This document shows positions 11,281-21,947 of a DNA stretch of 64,000 bases, piece after piece. The position numbers and the translations under genes were made by a program. This DNA is from Dermacentor variabilis (taxonomy: Eukaryota; Arthropoda; Arachnida; Ixodida; Ixodidae). The notes beneath the pieces are model-generated. The model had not been told where the DNA came from, made no database searches, and saw only the letters and a list, made by a program, of their open reading frames with translations. The stretch's first letter is position 1. Every line of letters begins with the position of its first letter. Location: NCBI RefSeq assembly GCF_050947875.1, contig NC_134570.1, positions 108,902,622 through 108,966,621 of the forward strand, written 5' to 3'.

Positions 11281-12929
11281 CAATGCGCATTCGAGGAGGC
11301 CACGTGCGTTGCCGACTGATATGACAGGGGCATCTCAAATTTAGTGCTGCGATAGGACAAATGTCTGAATCGGTGTGTGGACTACGTGGAAAAATAGTGT
11401 AAGGTACCTTGAATAGTATGTATATTTGTAATTACCTGTATGTACCTTATTTTGGCTAATGAAATATAGAGGCAAAGACTTTCCTACTCGCCCTCATAGT
11501 TGGCATTCAGCAATAAATGCGCCCCACAGCTCAGTTGCATGTGAGCATGTGCCTTTTGCATTCATGCCTTTGTATTGGTGGTGAAAGTCTGACAACCATC
11601 AACCACAATCAAAATGGCCAAAAGATTTGAAGAAAGCTATTCACTTTAAGAACTGCACAAAAATGACACTGCTTGGGAACATCAGGTGCATCTTTGGAGT
11701 GCACATATGTTTGTACATGCGACTTGCAATATGTAGTGGGCTAGACTTGTATTCTGAGCTCCGCTCCTTCCCATGCACCAGTGGCATGTTCGATAGAGTA
11801 TTTAATATAAGTGTTATCAGAAAATATGCAATGTTCAGTTTGTGCATTAGCAGAAGGCGTGAGATCATAAGGCCCATGTTTCTGAAGAGAGCTTCCTATG
11901 GGTGCAAAATGACCAGGTTTGATATTCGAATGTCTTTAGTAACATCTCAAATGTCTACCAGAGCTAGGCGAGATTAGTTTCTGCAGTTGGACAAGGATAT
12001 TGCAACATGATCGCAATGAGGTGGCTTAACAGGTGTCCTATAATTTCACAGAAGACTGGCAGAAGACAGTACGTTCAATACACGTGTAAAGCATTTTTAA
12101 AATGCAAAAACATTATATGGCTCATGAAGGGGAAAATTCGGCAGTGCGGCCGGAGATAGTATAAAAAGTCACATGGTCGAAGAGATGTGCATGTGTCGCT
12201 GCTTGAGCGTTCATCGTCTTCTTCCACAGCTGGATCCGATGCCGCTTATCATGCCAGCGTTCTCGTACTGCGCCTCCCCCATGTGAAGGCGCTGACGGCA
12301 CAGGCCCACTGCCGGTCAGTGGGGTGATTTCAGCGAGTTCTGTCGTGCGCTTCGATGGACAAAAGTTTCATGGAAATGGTACAAAAAGTCACGTGGCCAC
12401 AGAGATAGATCGCGCCGGTGGCCAGTCTATACTCGTGGCTTCTCAGCCAAACTTCCAGGATGATGGAGCTTATTGCGAGGGAAACGACTCAAACGCGTGC
12501 ATGCGTAGTTGGAAAGTACAAGTTTACTTCCGTAACATTGCTTGATTGAGTTAAAAACAATACTGTTAGGTTTCGTAAAATGAGTCGTTATCAGAGAGAC
12601 GTTGCAATGCTTTTGCATTCACCCACATAGAAACACCTAGGTGCCCTTGAATTTTTTTTTTACTACGGTGAAGACTCGCCTTAAAGCATAATGCTTGGTG
12701 GGTACTAAATGTATGCTGCGAGGCCTGTGTAGCGTATAAATTCAAGCAGTTTGTGGTATTTGTTATGTACCCACCGATCATGGCTGCTCATGGAACTGTA
12801 GTGGAGGTCAGTTTATCGTAGGAACCGTGACCGCTTGCAAGCCTGGACAAGACAATATTAAGAGGTAGGCGTCTGCTTTGATCACTGGAAGGGGGCAGTT
12901 TGAACATAATGCCCCCAGTGTAAACTGAG
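11281..12929. other. Intergenic, unassigned repeat-like DNA
   Basis: AAAAAGTCACATGG at 12163 and AAAAAGTCACGTGG at 12383 are two copies of a short motif, each followed by AGAGAT. No gene recognised. Confidence 0.4.
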
Positions 12930-13560
12930 GCATGTTCTAAGTACAGGCATAAGGGCCAACCCGGGATTCTTGTAAGGGTAAACCCAACTCACAGCTTCTC
13001 GAGTACAACTTCCTCCACACTAGTAAGGTGATAGGGGAGGGACCAGATGCACGGTGGGGGGTGGCTGAGTACAATGAGGAGTTGAGGTGGGAGAGGGATT
13101 GAGGAAGGGTCGGGATTGGGAGGACCTGCTGGTCAGCAGCAGCATTGTGAGGGTTTGCAGCATGGCCTTGAATCCAGTGTACCTTGACGCAGGCACCTGG
13201 AGACATATTCTCGAACAACCACGTTAGGCGATACTATCACCTTCGCCTGACATAGTGCCCAACCAGACAATCAGCTCATCTGGTTTTGCTCAACCAGCCA
13301 ATCAGCGCGTGCCTAGTGGCCGAGGCGGTATTATCGCCGAAAATGATGGTCCCAGAATATGTACTGCAATTCAGGATGTGTATCGCCTCGCAGATTTCCG
13401 TTGCCCTGTGAACCTCGTCGAGTTCTTCAACAGCCATTATGGAATTCGTGAAGACATCCAAGTGTGTGAGGGTAGGCAGTTTAAGAGGTAGCAGCCTGCA
13501 CAGTGGCGTACATGGCTTGAAGTTCTGTTATCAGAGCGGTGGCTTCCATAGGTGTGCAGT
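12930..13560 (-). pseudogene. LINE RNase H region, degraded
   Basis: A minus-strand frame (13218-12937) holds V-K-V-H-W-I-Q-G-H-A and N-x-A-A-A-D. This is the H-W-I-P-G-H...N-E-x-A-D end motif of LINE-encoded RNase H. An upstream frame (13461-13276) may hold the earlier strand. Frames are broken by stops and shifts. Confidence 0.45.
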
Positions 13561-13772
13561 GCTTGTGACCATAGATAATAACATGGCTATAACTAAGAAA
13601 TAGCGTCCTCGCACTCTTCAGTAGGGTAGCAGCGCCTGTAAAGATGTGCCAGGTATAAGCCCATTATCCGATGATGTGCTCACCAGAGCGATACAGCAGA
13701 TATCAATTGTGCATAGACATATTCAAAAGTCCCTGAAACACTTTGCTAACTAATAACAGAATGGCTTCACTA

Positions 13773-14500
13773 TTAAGAGGAAGCTTTAGCTCGGACCCGA
13801 CTCCTATGCGGCCTATTAAAATACATATAAAATGCAAAAATGCTTTTCTGAGATAATCCCTGCACCAACATAAATGATATTTGTTGCATTTGAGAGAGAA
13901 AATTCTTGCGACTGTTGGATGCAGAATTTCAATTTAGGGCCTGAATAGTGTTAAAAGAATTTTAAAGAATTCAAAAGTTCAGCAACAAAGTAGACACACA
14001 AAGTCTATAAATTAATAGCTCCGCATCAAGAACAGATATTGCGTTCCTGTATATGGCATCCATTAGATAATTAAAAGCGGACAAATTCAATATGACAATT
14101 TATATATTACGTGAATTTGTTACGTTGTGTACAAGGGTTCTGCGAAAGCTGTATTTTCATATTACTGAACTCTTTTACATTCATGTGCAACATATCAGTT
14201 TTCTCTACTTTAGATGTACCGTTCGATGCAATTCACAGAACTGTGATATCATTTTTCTTGCTGAGTTACAGAGTTGTAAACTTGATAGGTTTGTTTTCTG
14301 AAAATTTTTGTCTTTTTCCAATTTTTAACAAAATATTGATGACCTAAATCAAAAATTTGAAAGCAACAGTCACTAGATTTGAAGTTTGTCTTTTAAATCC
14401 AATAATCCTTGCCAAATTTGGTGCAGTGGTTGCCGAGAAAAACAAATTCTCCTTTTACATGTATTTAGATGGGAACACTCGGCCTAAAGCTTCCTCTTAA
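13773..14500. mobile_element. TTAA-flanked MITE, 728 bp
   Basis: The left end TTAAGAGGAAGCTTTAGC and the right end (reverse complement TTAAGAGGAAGCTTTAGGCC) agree over 17 bases, with TTAA at the outside on both ends as for piggyBac-type insertions. The interior is AT-rich and has no transposase. Confidence 0.7.
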
Positions 14501-15127
14501 AGGAAGTCGTCTCATGAATCTCATGCTGTGAAAACTTACCAAATCGGACAAGTACAAGTGAAGTTATTGCACCGACACACGACTTTCTATTTTGTTCTCT
14601 GTTAGCGTGCCGGAAGCTACGCAGGGGAGAAACCAAGGCGGCAAAGCAACGGCCAAAAGTTGATTGTCTAGGTGGCGCAATATGGTGAAAGGGCTCATCT
14701 TGGCACTCCATGTTGGCCGCGGTAGACTATACCACGCAGTGCTCCACTGCTATCTTGGAGGCTGAGCATAGCAGACCCAGCTACCAGCAGTGCAAAGATC
14801 AAATGAACTTTCTGTTTCTTTTCAGGTCGCAGACATATATATGTTTCACTTCCTTAAATCAAACTTGCCAATTATATGCATTATTGAGAATGCTTTCGCA
14901 ATCACGAAATTAGCCAATGGTGTTGATGGGTTCAGCAGCTTGCGATGACGCTGCATGACGGCACTGTGGAAGCAAGCGCAAATGTAGTTTCACTACGTTT
15001 GACATGAGATTGTAAATTCCCTGCTGCATGCGGCGCGTAAGATTTGGCTCACATATTCACAGCAGCCTTTGCGACAGACTGGCTCATTTGCTTAACATGT
15101 TCAAAAAGTGTTTTAGGGCCCCTTTAA
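14497..15127. mobile_element. Possible second TTAA element abutting the first
   Basis: TTAAAGGAAGTC starts exactly at the shared TTAA of the element above. The right end is TTTTAGGGCCCCTTTAA at 15111-15127. The inverted match is short (TTAAAGG, then it diverges), so the pairing of ends is uncertain. Confidence 0.3.
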
Positions 15128-15232
15128 GCATGAAATGCTGCTTTGCCACTTTTCAGATTAGCATTAGTTTCAGTAGACTGGCAGTACCAGAAGGCAACAC
15201 ACCAAGACAGTGAGTGGGACAACCATGTGGTA

Positions 15233-15238
15233 TTTATT
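15233..15238 (-). promoter_or_regulatory. Candidate polyadenylation signal AATAAA for calsyntenin
   Basis: AATAAA on the minus strand is followed about 25-40 bases downstream by a G/T-rich stretch (CTTGGTGTGTTG), the usual layout of a cleavage site. It marks where the TE-poor block downstream of the calsyntenin stop codon ends. Confidence 0.45.
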
Positions 15239-18000
15239 GCAATCAAAGTGATCAGCTGGTACAGAATATTTGTCAGTTCAAGAGGATTTTTCCTACACGA
15301 GGCTACAATTTGCATTATTATATTATATGTATATTTATACATACATATCACGAATGACACGCTGTACAGGACAGAAGACACACTCATTCTCGGAGAAAAA
15401 GAAATTAAACGGCACATTCTTCTGTTTTTTTTTTTTTCCCTTTGAAATCAGGGGCTGGTGTGTCCATCCCGTATGCTAAAAAATAAAGGGAGCCTAAAGC
15501 CCCATGGTTCACATCTTAGCATACTCAAATGGTTTTCCCTGCCAAACAAACGAAAAGCAGTCCTTTTCACCTTTGCATGGAATGTCTCAGTTTTGACTCT
15601 CGAGCATACAATTAGCACAAACACAAGGAAAAAAAAAAGGAGGACAGAAATGTATAGACTACACAATAGGCAATGCCGTCTCTTTCTTCCCTATAGTTAC
15701 ATGTACCAACTGCCGAAATAAAACAAAAGTATACGAAGATTATAAAAAAAATATTTTGTGGCACAATTTTACTGAAAAACGAGAGCTCTCCGTAACAAGC
15801 TGCTGGCCCCAGTGTTGACTTTTGGTGTCATTACTGGCGCAAGAATGTCACGCAGTACCAGACCACCTGCCGTGTCTTCGGAATGCTTGTGTGTACAAAT
15901 TTCTGCAATGCCAGCTGTTTCAGCCCTGGAGAAATGGTAATGCAGAAGGCACCCCCTGTTAATGAAGCGCAAAAGCGATGACTGTGTTTTTCATCGCTTT
16001 TGAGCTGCGGCTCGTCATGGACCGCGCAACACATGCCTGCAGTCAACGCGGTATACGCACTTCTAATGCAAAACGCTTCAACTCTGCTGGGGCCAGCAGC
16101 AAGTGAATCCGTCTGGATGATACGTACAATAGCAAACATTATGGAATAGAAGAGCTCGGGCAACAAGCGAGAAGGAAAAGCAGATAGGTGGCGGGAGCGG
16201 GGGGGGGGAATGGTGCATTTATACAAGCGGCGACTCAATTAGGCTCCAGATACTGGCAACCATCGACAGTTAGATGTCATCACTATGCGCAAAACAGTCA
16301 ACTCAAAGTGGTGACGACGACCACAGACATCAAACAGCCAAGCAAGAGCGCCTTGAAGACCAACAAAAGAAATCCATGTCGCTCTGTCCAGGCAGCTCCT
16401 CTTCACGCTCGAGGGACGATCAGCAGAAAGCTGGCTGGTAGTAGTAGTAGATATGTTGCTTTCTCCTTTAGTGCTATGCAATGACAGGGGAGAAACAAAA
16501 ACGTGGCCCACACTCGCAAGCCAAGGCCAAGTGTAGTGGGTGTAAGTAAGTGCACTCGTACGACGACATCGTTTGGCAACAACAAAATCAATGCATGGAG
16601 ACCATTGTACATAAAAAAAAATGTAATCAAGCTTAAGGATACCATTTTTTTCAACATGATAGTAATGGAAAAAGACACTCTGACGTTGCAAGGGCAGTGG
16701 GTGAAATCAATAGAATGTTAGTATACAGAATGCGTACTCTGGCGAACTCCTTGACGAGCTAATTAGTAGAAGAAGAAGTAAAAAAATGAGGAAAGGAGCC
16801 ACGATGGCTGACTTTCATGTGGCTGTAGTTTTCTTCTTCTCAGCTCTGTTAAATGACAAGTATATTTGAACTCAGCAGTCGTCTGCACTATGGCACGGTA
16901 AAGGTCTCGCTCTCTCAAGCTGCCGACATGAAACAGCCCACGTTCTAGACCACAAGCAACAAAGAACAACTCAACGACCAACTCAGACAAAACAAGAAAC
17001 GCGTGCCCTGTCGTCTTCTGCTTCCACACACTCTCAAACAACCCTTGAAGGCTTGAGAAAGCGAAACACACATCAAAAACAACACGATGCGAAGGACAAA
17101 AAACAGCAGTGGTGTGTGCAAAACCCTAAAGATGTCCTACACGCACTGGATGATGACAACAAGTGCAGCTCAAGTATAACAGCTGAAGTATGATGCTGGA
17201 CAACATGGCAGAAAAGTGTCATAAAGACGCCAATAAAAGCACAGTCCCAGCTGACAAAAAAACCTTAAGATAGGAAGAAAAAAAAAAGAAAGATACAAAG
17301 ATATGGGAAACATGTTTGTTCACGTTACTCAAGCGAAATCAGCACTTGGGAAAAAGGTGATGACAAGACAAAAGATTTTTTGCACACAGATGTTGCTTTA
17401 AAGAAAGGCTACGACCACAACAAATCGCACCAACTAAACCAGCGGAGGTGCAATTAAAGCACAGTACCTGTCATTAAACCCACGTTCAAGTACAGTGCAC
17501 AGCTTTGCGCTGCAGGTTCCCATATGCTCATGCTGCGAAAACCCAACTTCCCACGTGATCTGAAAACTTACAAAAGCTGAATGAACAGAATAAAAGCTTC
17601 TGTAATCGCCCAGACAGCAGCCATCACATGTGACTGGCTACACCAGCAAACTGATGGCAATATACAAAACATTGAAAGTAAATTTGTTCTTGAGCATCAA
17701 AAAATGCCCCAATTAAGTTGAAAATTAAAAAGAAGACAGAAGCTGCCAAAAAAGAATAGTGGCAAAGAAGATATGCCACTGGCATGAGGATGGTAAAATC
17801 ACAAACAAATGCCTCTTCGAAAGAAAAAGCAGACATCTTTATATTCCAGTGTACAGGAAGTCAGTTTTCAAATCAGCAAAAAAAATTCAGAAAAAGGATA
17901 AAATCTGTGCTCTGATAACATCCTCCCATTCTGTGAAAATTGATTCTACTGACGCTTACGCAAGCAAATGAGAGAATAACTAACACGTGCCTCATTTGAA

Positions 18001-18006
18001 TTTATT
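18001..18006 (-). promoter_or_regulatory. Possible proximal polyadenylation signal AATAAA
   Basis: AATAAA on the minus strand within the putative 3' UTR, followed by a modest GT-rich stretch. It would give a 3' UTR of about 3.7 kb. Weak on sequence alone. Confidence 0.25.
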
Positions 18007-21000
18007 GTGCACAGAAAGCTGCAAATGCTGACGGCAGTTTGATGAGAGAACTGAAGTATGCACGTCTCTACAAGTCCTTTCCTCATCTCAACCTGTATGG
18101 AACCAAGCAAGCGGGATGAGTGTGACACAGCGAAAAGAAAAGAGTCGGCGGGCAGTTAGTAGGTTCACGGAAGTGCTGCGTCCAGACGGCCTTGTGCAAA
18201 GAATGAAAGAAACGGAGAGAGAGGCAGGCTGTAGAGTAATCCAGCTAATCCAAGAAGCTCTTCTAAAACATCATTACAGAAATAATAAAAACAAGAGAGC
18301 TCACACGTCAGCCATACAGCAAGACTGTTGTAACAAATGCAACTATATGCTTTTTGGAAGGGATCGGTTGCGAAAGCACATAATTCGATACGCTCACCCA
18401 CACTGAAAAGCTCCGAGCGTATTCCCATTTGTGCTGCTCAGCTATCTTGTTCCAGCTAGGTCCGAGTGACGCACCCACTCGCTACTGAGTGGTAAGGCTA
18501 TTCACTGAAACAACGTTCTTGACCCTTCTTTCCATTTCGGCATAACTAAACACAACCAAAGTTCCATGGTCTATCCCTTACAGACCAGCATGGAATAAAG
18601 AAAAAGGGGGGGGGGGTGAAGAAAAGGGAAGGAGAAGAAAGAAAAGGTTGTAGCAGGCATGAGTAAAATGCAACAAACAATTGAGGCTTCCTTCAATGGT
18701 ATCAAAGAAGCTGATGACGTCACTATACCAGTAACACAATACTGCTGTTGTTAATTTGCCATGCATTTCATTAGTATTCACCGTAGAAAAATTTAGCTTG
18801 AATATATGTGTAAGTGCATGCACATTTGCAGAGAGAAGACACATTACAATGGTAGAAACTTGAAGTACAAATGCTCTGTTTACAGTTTTTTTCTCTCGAC
18901 TCTCACACCTTCTTGTCTCTTTATGAATCATTAGACTTTACAAAAACTCTAATAGAAAATGAAATCATAGAAGTCGAAGCCAAGCTGTAATAGCACATAG
19001 CCACTGACAGCATCAAACTCAGCTGTCTATAGCTCCTATCTATCTCATGCTTGGAACATTTCCAACATTTCTAAAGAAAAAAAAAAAGAGAACTGCGGAG
19101 CTTTTCGGGAGCCTGTGTGCAACTACAAACAGCGTCTGGTGTCAAACAACGTGTATGACTTGTTAGGTTCTGTATGTTGGTTTGCAGTCCTTCAAATGTC
19201 GTGACAAGTTAACCCTACCCCAGAAAGAAACTGCCATTTCTAAAGATTGAGAAAAAAAGGGGGGGGGAGGGAAGAAAAGAAAAGGAAAGGTTCACTCGGT
19301 CAGAAAGCAAGCTCTTTGGCTTGCTGCCAGTAGCGAGAGCACTCGCGAATAAATATAAATCTGGAAAGCAAAAGGTATAAAAAAGGGAGGCAGGAAGGAC
19401 CACCGCACACTTGTGATCAGTCCTGACTTCACGAGGAACAATACCGGGAGACGAAGGCAAGCACGAGTTGAAGGGAGAAACAAAAGAAAGAAACACCGAC
19501 ATGTTGAAAGCTGATGTGCGCCCCGTGAAAAATATGCTGGCGGTCAGCAAGGCTGTGGAGTAATGCTTTGAAATGTTTGTGTCAGTCAGGATAACTTCTC
19601 TTTTTGATGCGGACTGCACCACTTTCGTAAGTGCCAGTATACAAAAGATAGTTTGTTTTTTCCTTCAAGCAGGCTGATTAAATGAGAAACAAATAAAAAA
19701 AAAAGTCACAACTGCATAATGGCCAGATTGCAAGCTTGTTAAAAGCTATGCAGACTGCACGTCCTTTCAGCTGAAACATCTGACACTACAGATCCAAAAT
19801 ACTTAAGATGACTTGGTGGCAGCAAATTGAATAAGCTGTTCTTAGTTTTTCAAAAGTTCCAGGCTTGCCTGAGTGCAAGGCTTGTGCTATTGTGTACCTA
19901 CAAATTGAAGCGAGCCGGCATCTTCTAAGGCTTCGGCGATCGGCAGGTTGACCCAGTTATCTCGTATCAACCACCAATGTCACTGACAGCTAATGGGCAA
20001 ACAAAAGTCTCGGTTTGTCCTTTTCGACAATTCCTACAAGAAATTTTTCACACAGACGTGCTCTCAGAAATGGAGCAGCCCTAGAGAAAGATTTCTTGCG
20101 AGGAAAGGGAAAGGTAGCAATGTCGGTAAAATGACATGAGAAAAATAAGAGGGGAACCAAAACACCAAGTCGCCCAGTGGGAGTGTGTATGTATTACGTG
20201 AGGGTCTGTACACGTGTGAGCAGGCACAGAGTTCTCCATTTTCAGACACTGAACGTGGCTTTGCTGCATAAAAGGGCTGTGAAAAGTTTTCGTTCAGAGG
20301 TACAGGAGGCACAGGCCTCTCTGCACAGCAGCAGCTGAACAACCAAGTACAGACATGCTGTCATGCAGACAAAGAGAAAACACCGGGATGCGCAATTAAA
20401 GAAGTCAACGAGACAAAACATAACAGGGCACAGCGAGCAGACAGAATATCTGCCAGAATGAAAAGAGCAGTTTTCTGCAAGCCCAATTAAATGACAAAGC
20501 CAGTTAATGACCTTGTTTCTTTCTTAATTTGTACCATTCTCTCTGCCGCCAGCAGATACTCTTCCCCAAAACCAACTCGCATCCCACACAGAGGTTCCCG
20601 ATTGTTCTGTAAAGCCGAACCGGTATGTGCTGGAGAACTCTGTGGCTCTACGTCTGAGCTATCTATTGGCTCCCCCTTTGCTGCAACCAAAGCATCGTGC
20701 ACTGCTTCAAGCTCTGTTCGGTTAATTTTCTGTTTCACTGGAATCGCAAATGCGTGCAGCACAGTAGGTGTCATATGCAGAAGCTATATGAATTGCACAT
20801 GATGCCAAAGCTTCGAGTGTAGTTTTCAAAAAGAAGCCAAGAGAGAGCGAGAAAGTGTACATGTCTGTCACTTTTCTGTGTCAAGAGGAGAAGCTGACGA
20901 AATCGTGGTGCAGTGATTAGAATCCTACCTAGTGGGCTATTCAACCGAGGGTGTACTTCCGCAAGAAACGTCTGAGCTCGCAGCCACAGAAGACTTTCGT

Positions 21001-21728
21001 TGCACAGTTTTCCCACACAGGCAAGACAGGAGAGAGAGTTGAACACAGTTGCTCGCAGTGCCACTGCATGTATGCATCACTCGCGTGGCACTCACTACCA
21101 ACGTTCCAAAGGAAGCCGCACTGAGCTGGACAGCCAGCTGCACTGAGCGGTGGTGCGATCCTCTTTTGTTTACTTTTCTTTTTTTTCCGGCTGAAGAATA
21201 GAAAGACGCACTTCTTGCCTTTCCCGGTCAGCACACTAGGTTGCATTCTGAATCACTGCAACAATGCAGCTTTAGGGGCTAGCTCGGGATCCGCAACGCC
21301 TTCAATATGAAAAAAGCACTGCGACGGCAGCAGGGACAAAAAGGGACCACACGTCTTTTCTGCATCCTTGCTGACTGCGCTGCTGTCGCAGCATGACTGT
21401 GAACCGAAATGGGGCGCTGAGTTGCCCACGCTAGTCGGGACGTGATGCAGGCTCTGAACAATGCTGCAAACAGGACGACGCACAGAGGAGAAAGGCCTAC
21501 GTGCGCTTGCTCTTTCCTATATTCTGAGGGCCCCCGTTTGAAGCACCACTCGGCCTTTGCAACCGTGCAATGGCGTTACGGATCACCGAGGCCTCGAGGG
21601 AGGCCAACAACGAGAAGAAACGAACAAAAGAGAAACAGAAGGGACTGTTCCCTTCTTCACCACTGTGGTGGGCATGCAAGACACGTGCTGCCGAAGGCGG
21701 CACGTCATCTCTCTCTCTCTTTCTCGCT

Positions 21729-21947
21729 CTAAAAGGTCAGGGTCGAGTCGTCCCACTCGAGGTCCCCTTTGGCCTTGGCCTTCTCGGGAGGAGCCCCCTC
21801 TTCCTCCTCGCTTTCCTCGTGGTAGCTGCTGCCGTCGTCCGAGCTGTCGGAGTCGTCATCCTCGGCCGCAGCTCGGCGGCCGTTGTTGCTCCCGCTGCCG
21901 GTGCTAGCACCCACGCCGCGACGGCCTTCCCGATCCTCGGTTATTTG
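21729..21947 (-). CDS. CLSTN1: Calsyntenin last exon: acidic tail and second WDDS motif
   Basis: Acceptor TTTCAG. It encodes a Gly/Ser/Asn-rich stretch, then an acidic block (D-D-D-S-D-S-S-D-D, later E-E-S-E-E-E-E), then L-E-W-D-D-S-T-L-T-F and the stop TAG at 21731-21729. The terminal L-E-W-D-D-S-T-L motif is the second kinesin-binding site and is almost identical to the end of vertebrate calsyntenin-1, so the C-terminus is complete. Confidence 0.97.
   Translation of the reverse strand, partial: QITEDREGRRGVGASTGSGSNNGRRAAAEDDDSDSSDDGSSYHEESEEEEGAPPEKAKAKGDLEWDDSTLTF

Larger units (their letters stand above)
15212..21728 (-). other. CLSTN1: Probable long 3' UTR of calsyntenin
   Basis: Between the stop codon and the poly(A) signal near 15.23 kb there is about 6.5 kb with no transposon that I recognise and no convincing exon. 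The flanking 15 kb are full of repeats. The sequence is A-rich on the plus strand, with several purine runs and G-runs (16199-16208, 18606-18616, 19258-19268). Another AATAAA at 18006-18001 (minus) could give a shorter form. That this is one unspliced UTR is inference, since there is no transcript evidence. Confidence 0.45.

Noticed and set aside
20487..20774. Minus-strand frame of 95 codons with protein-like composition
   Set aside because: It sits in the presumed 3' UTR of calsyntenin, has no motif, and the opposite strand is equally open.
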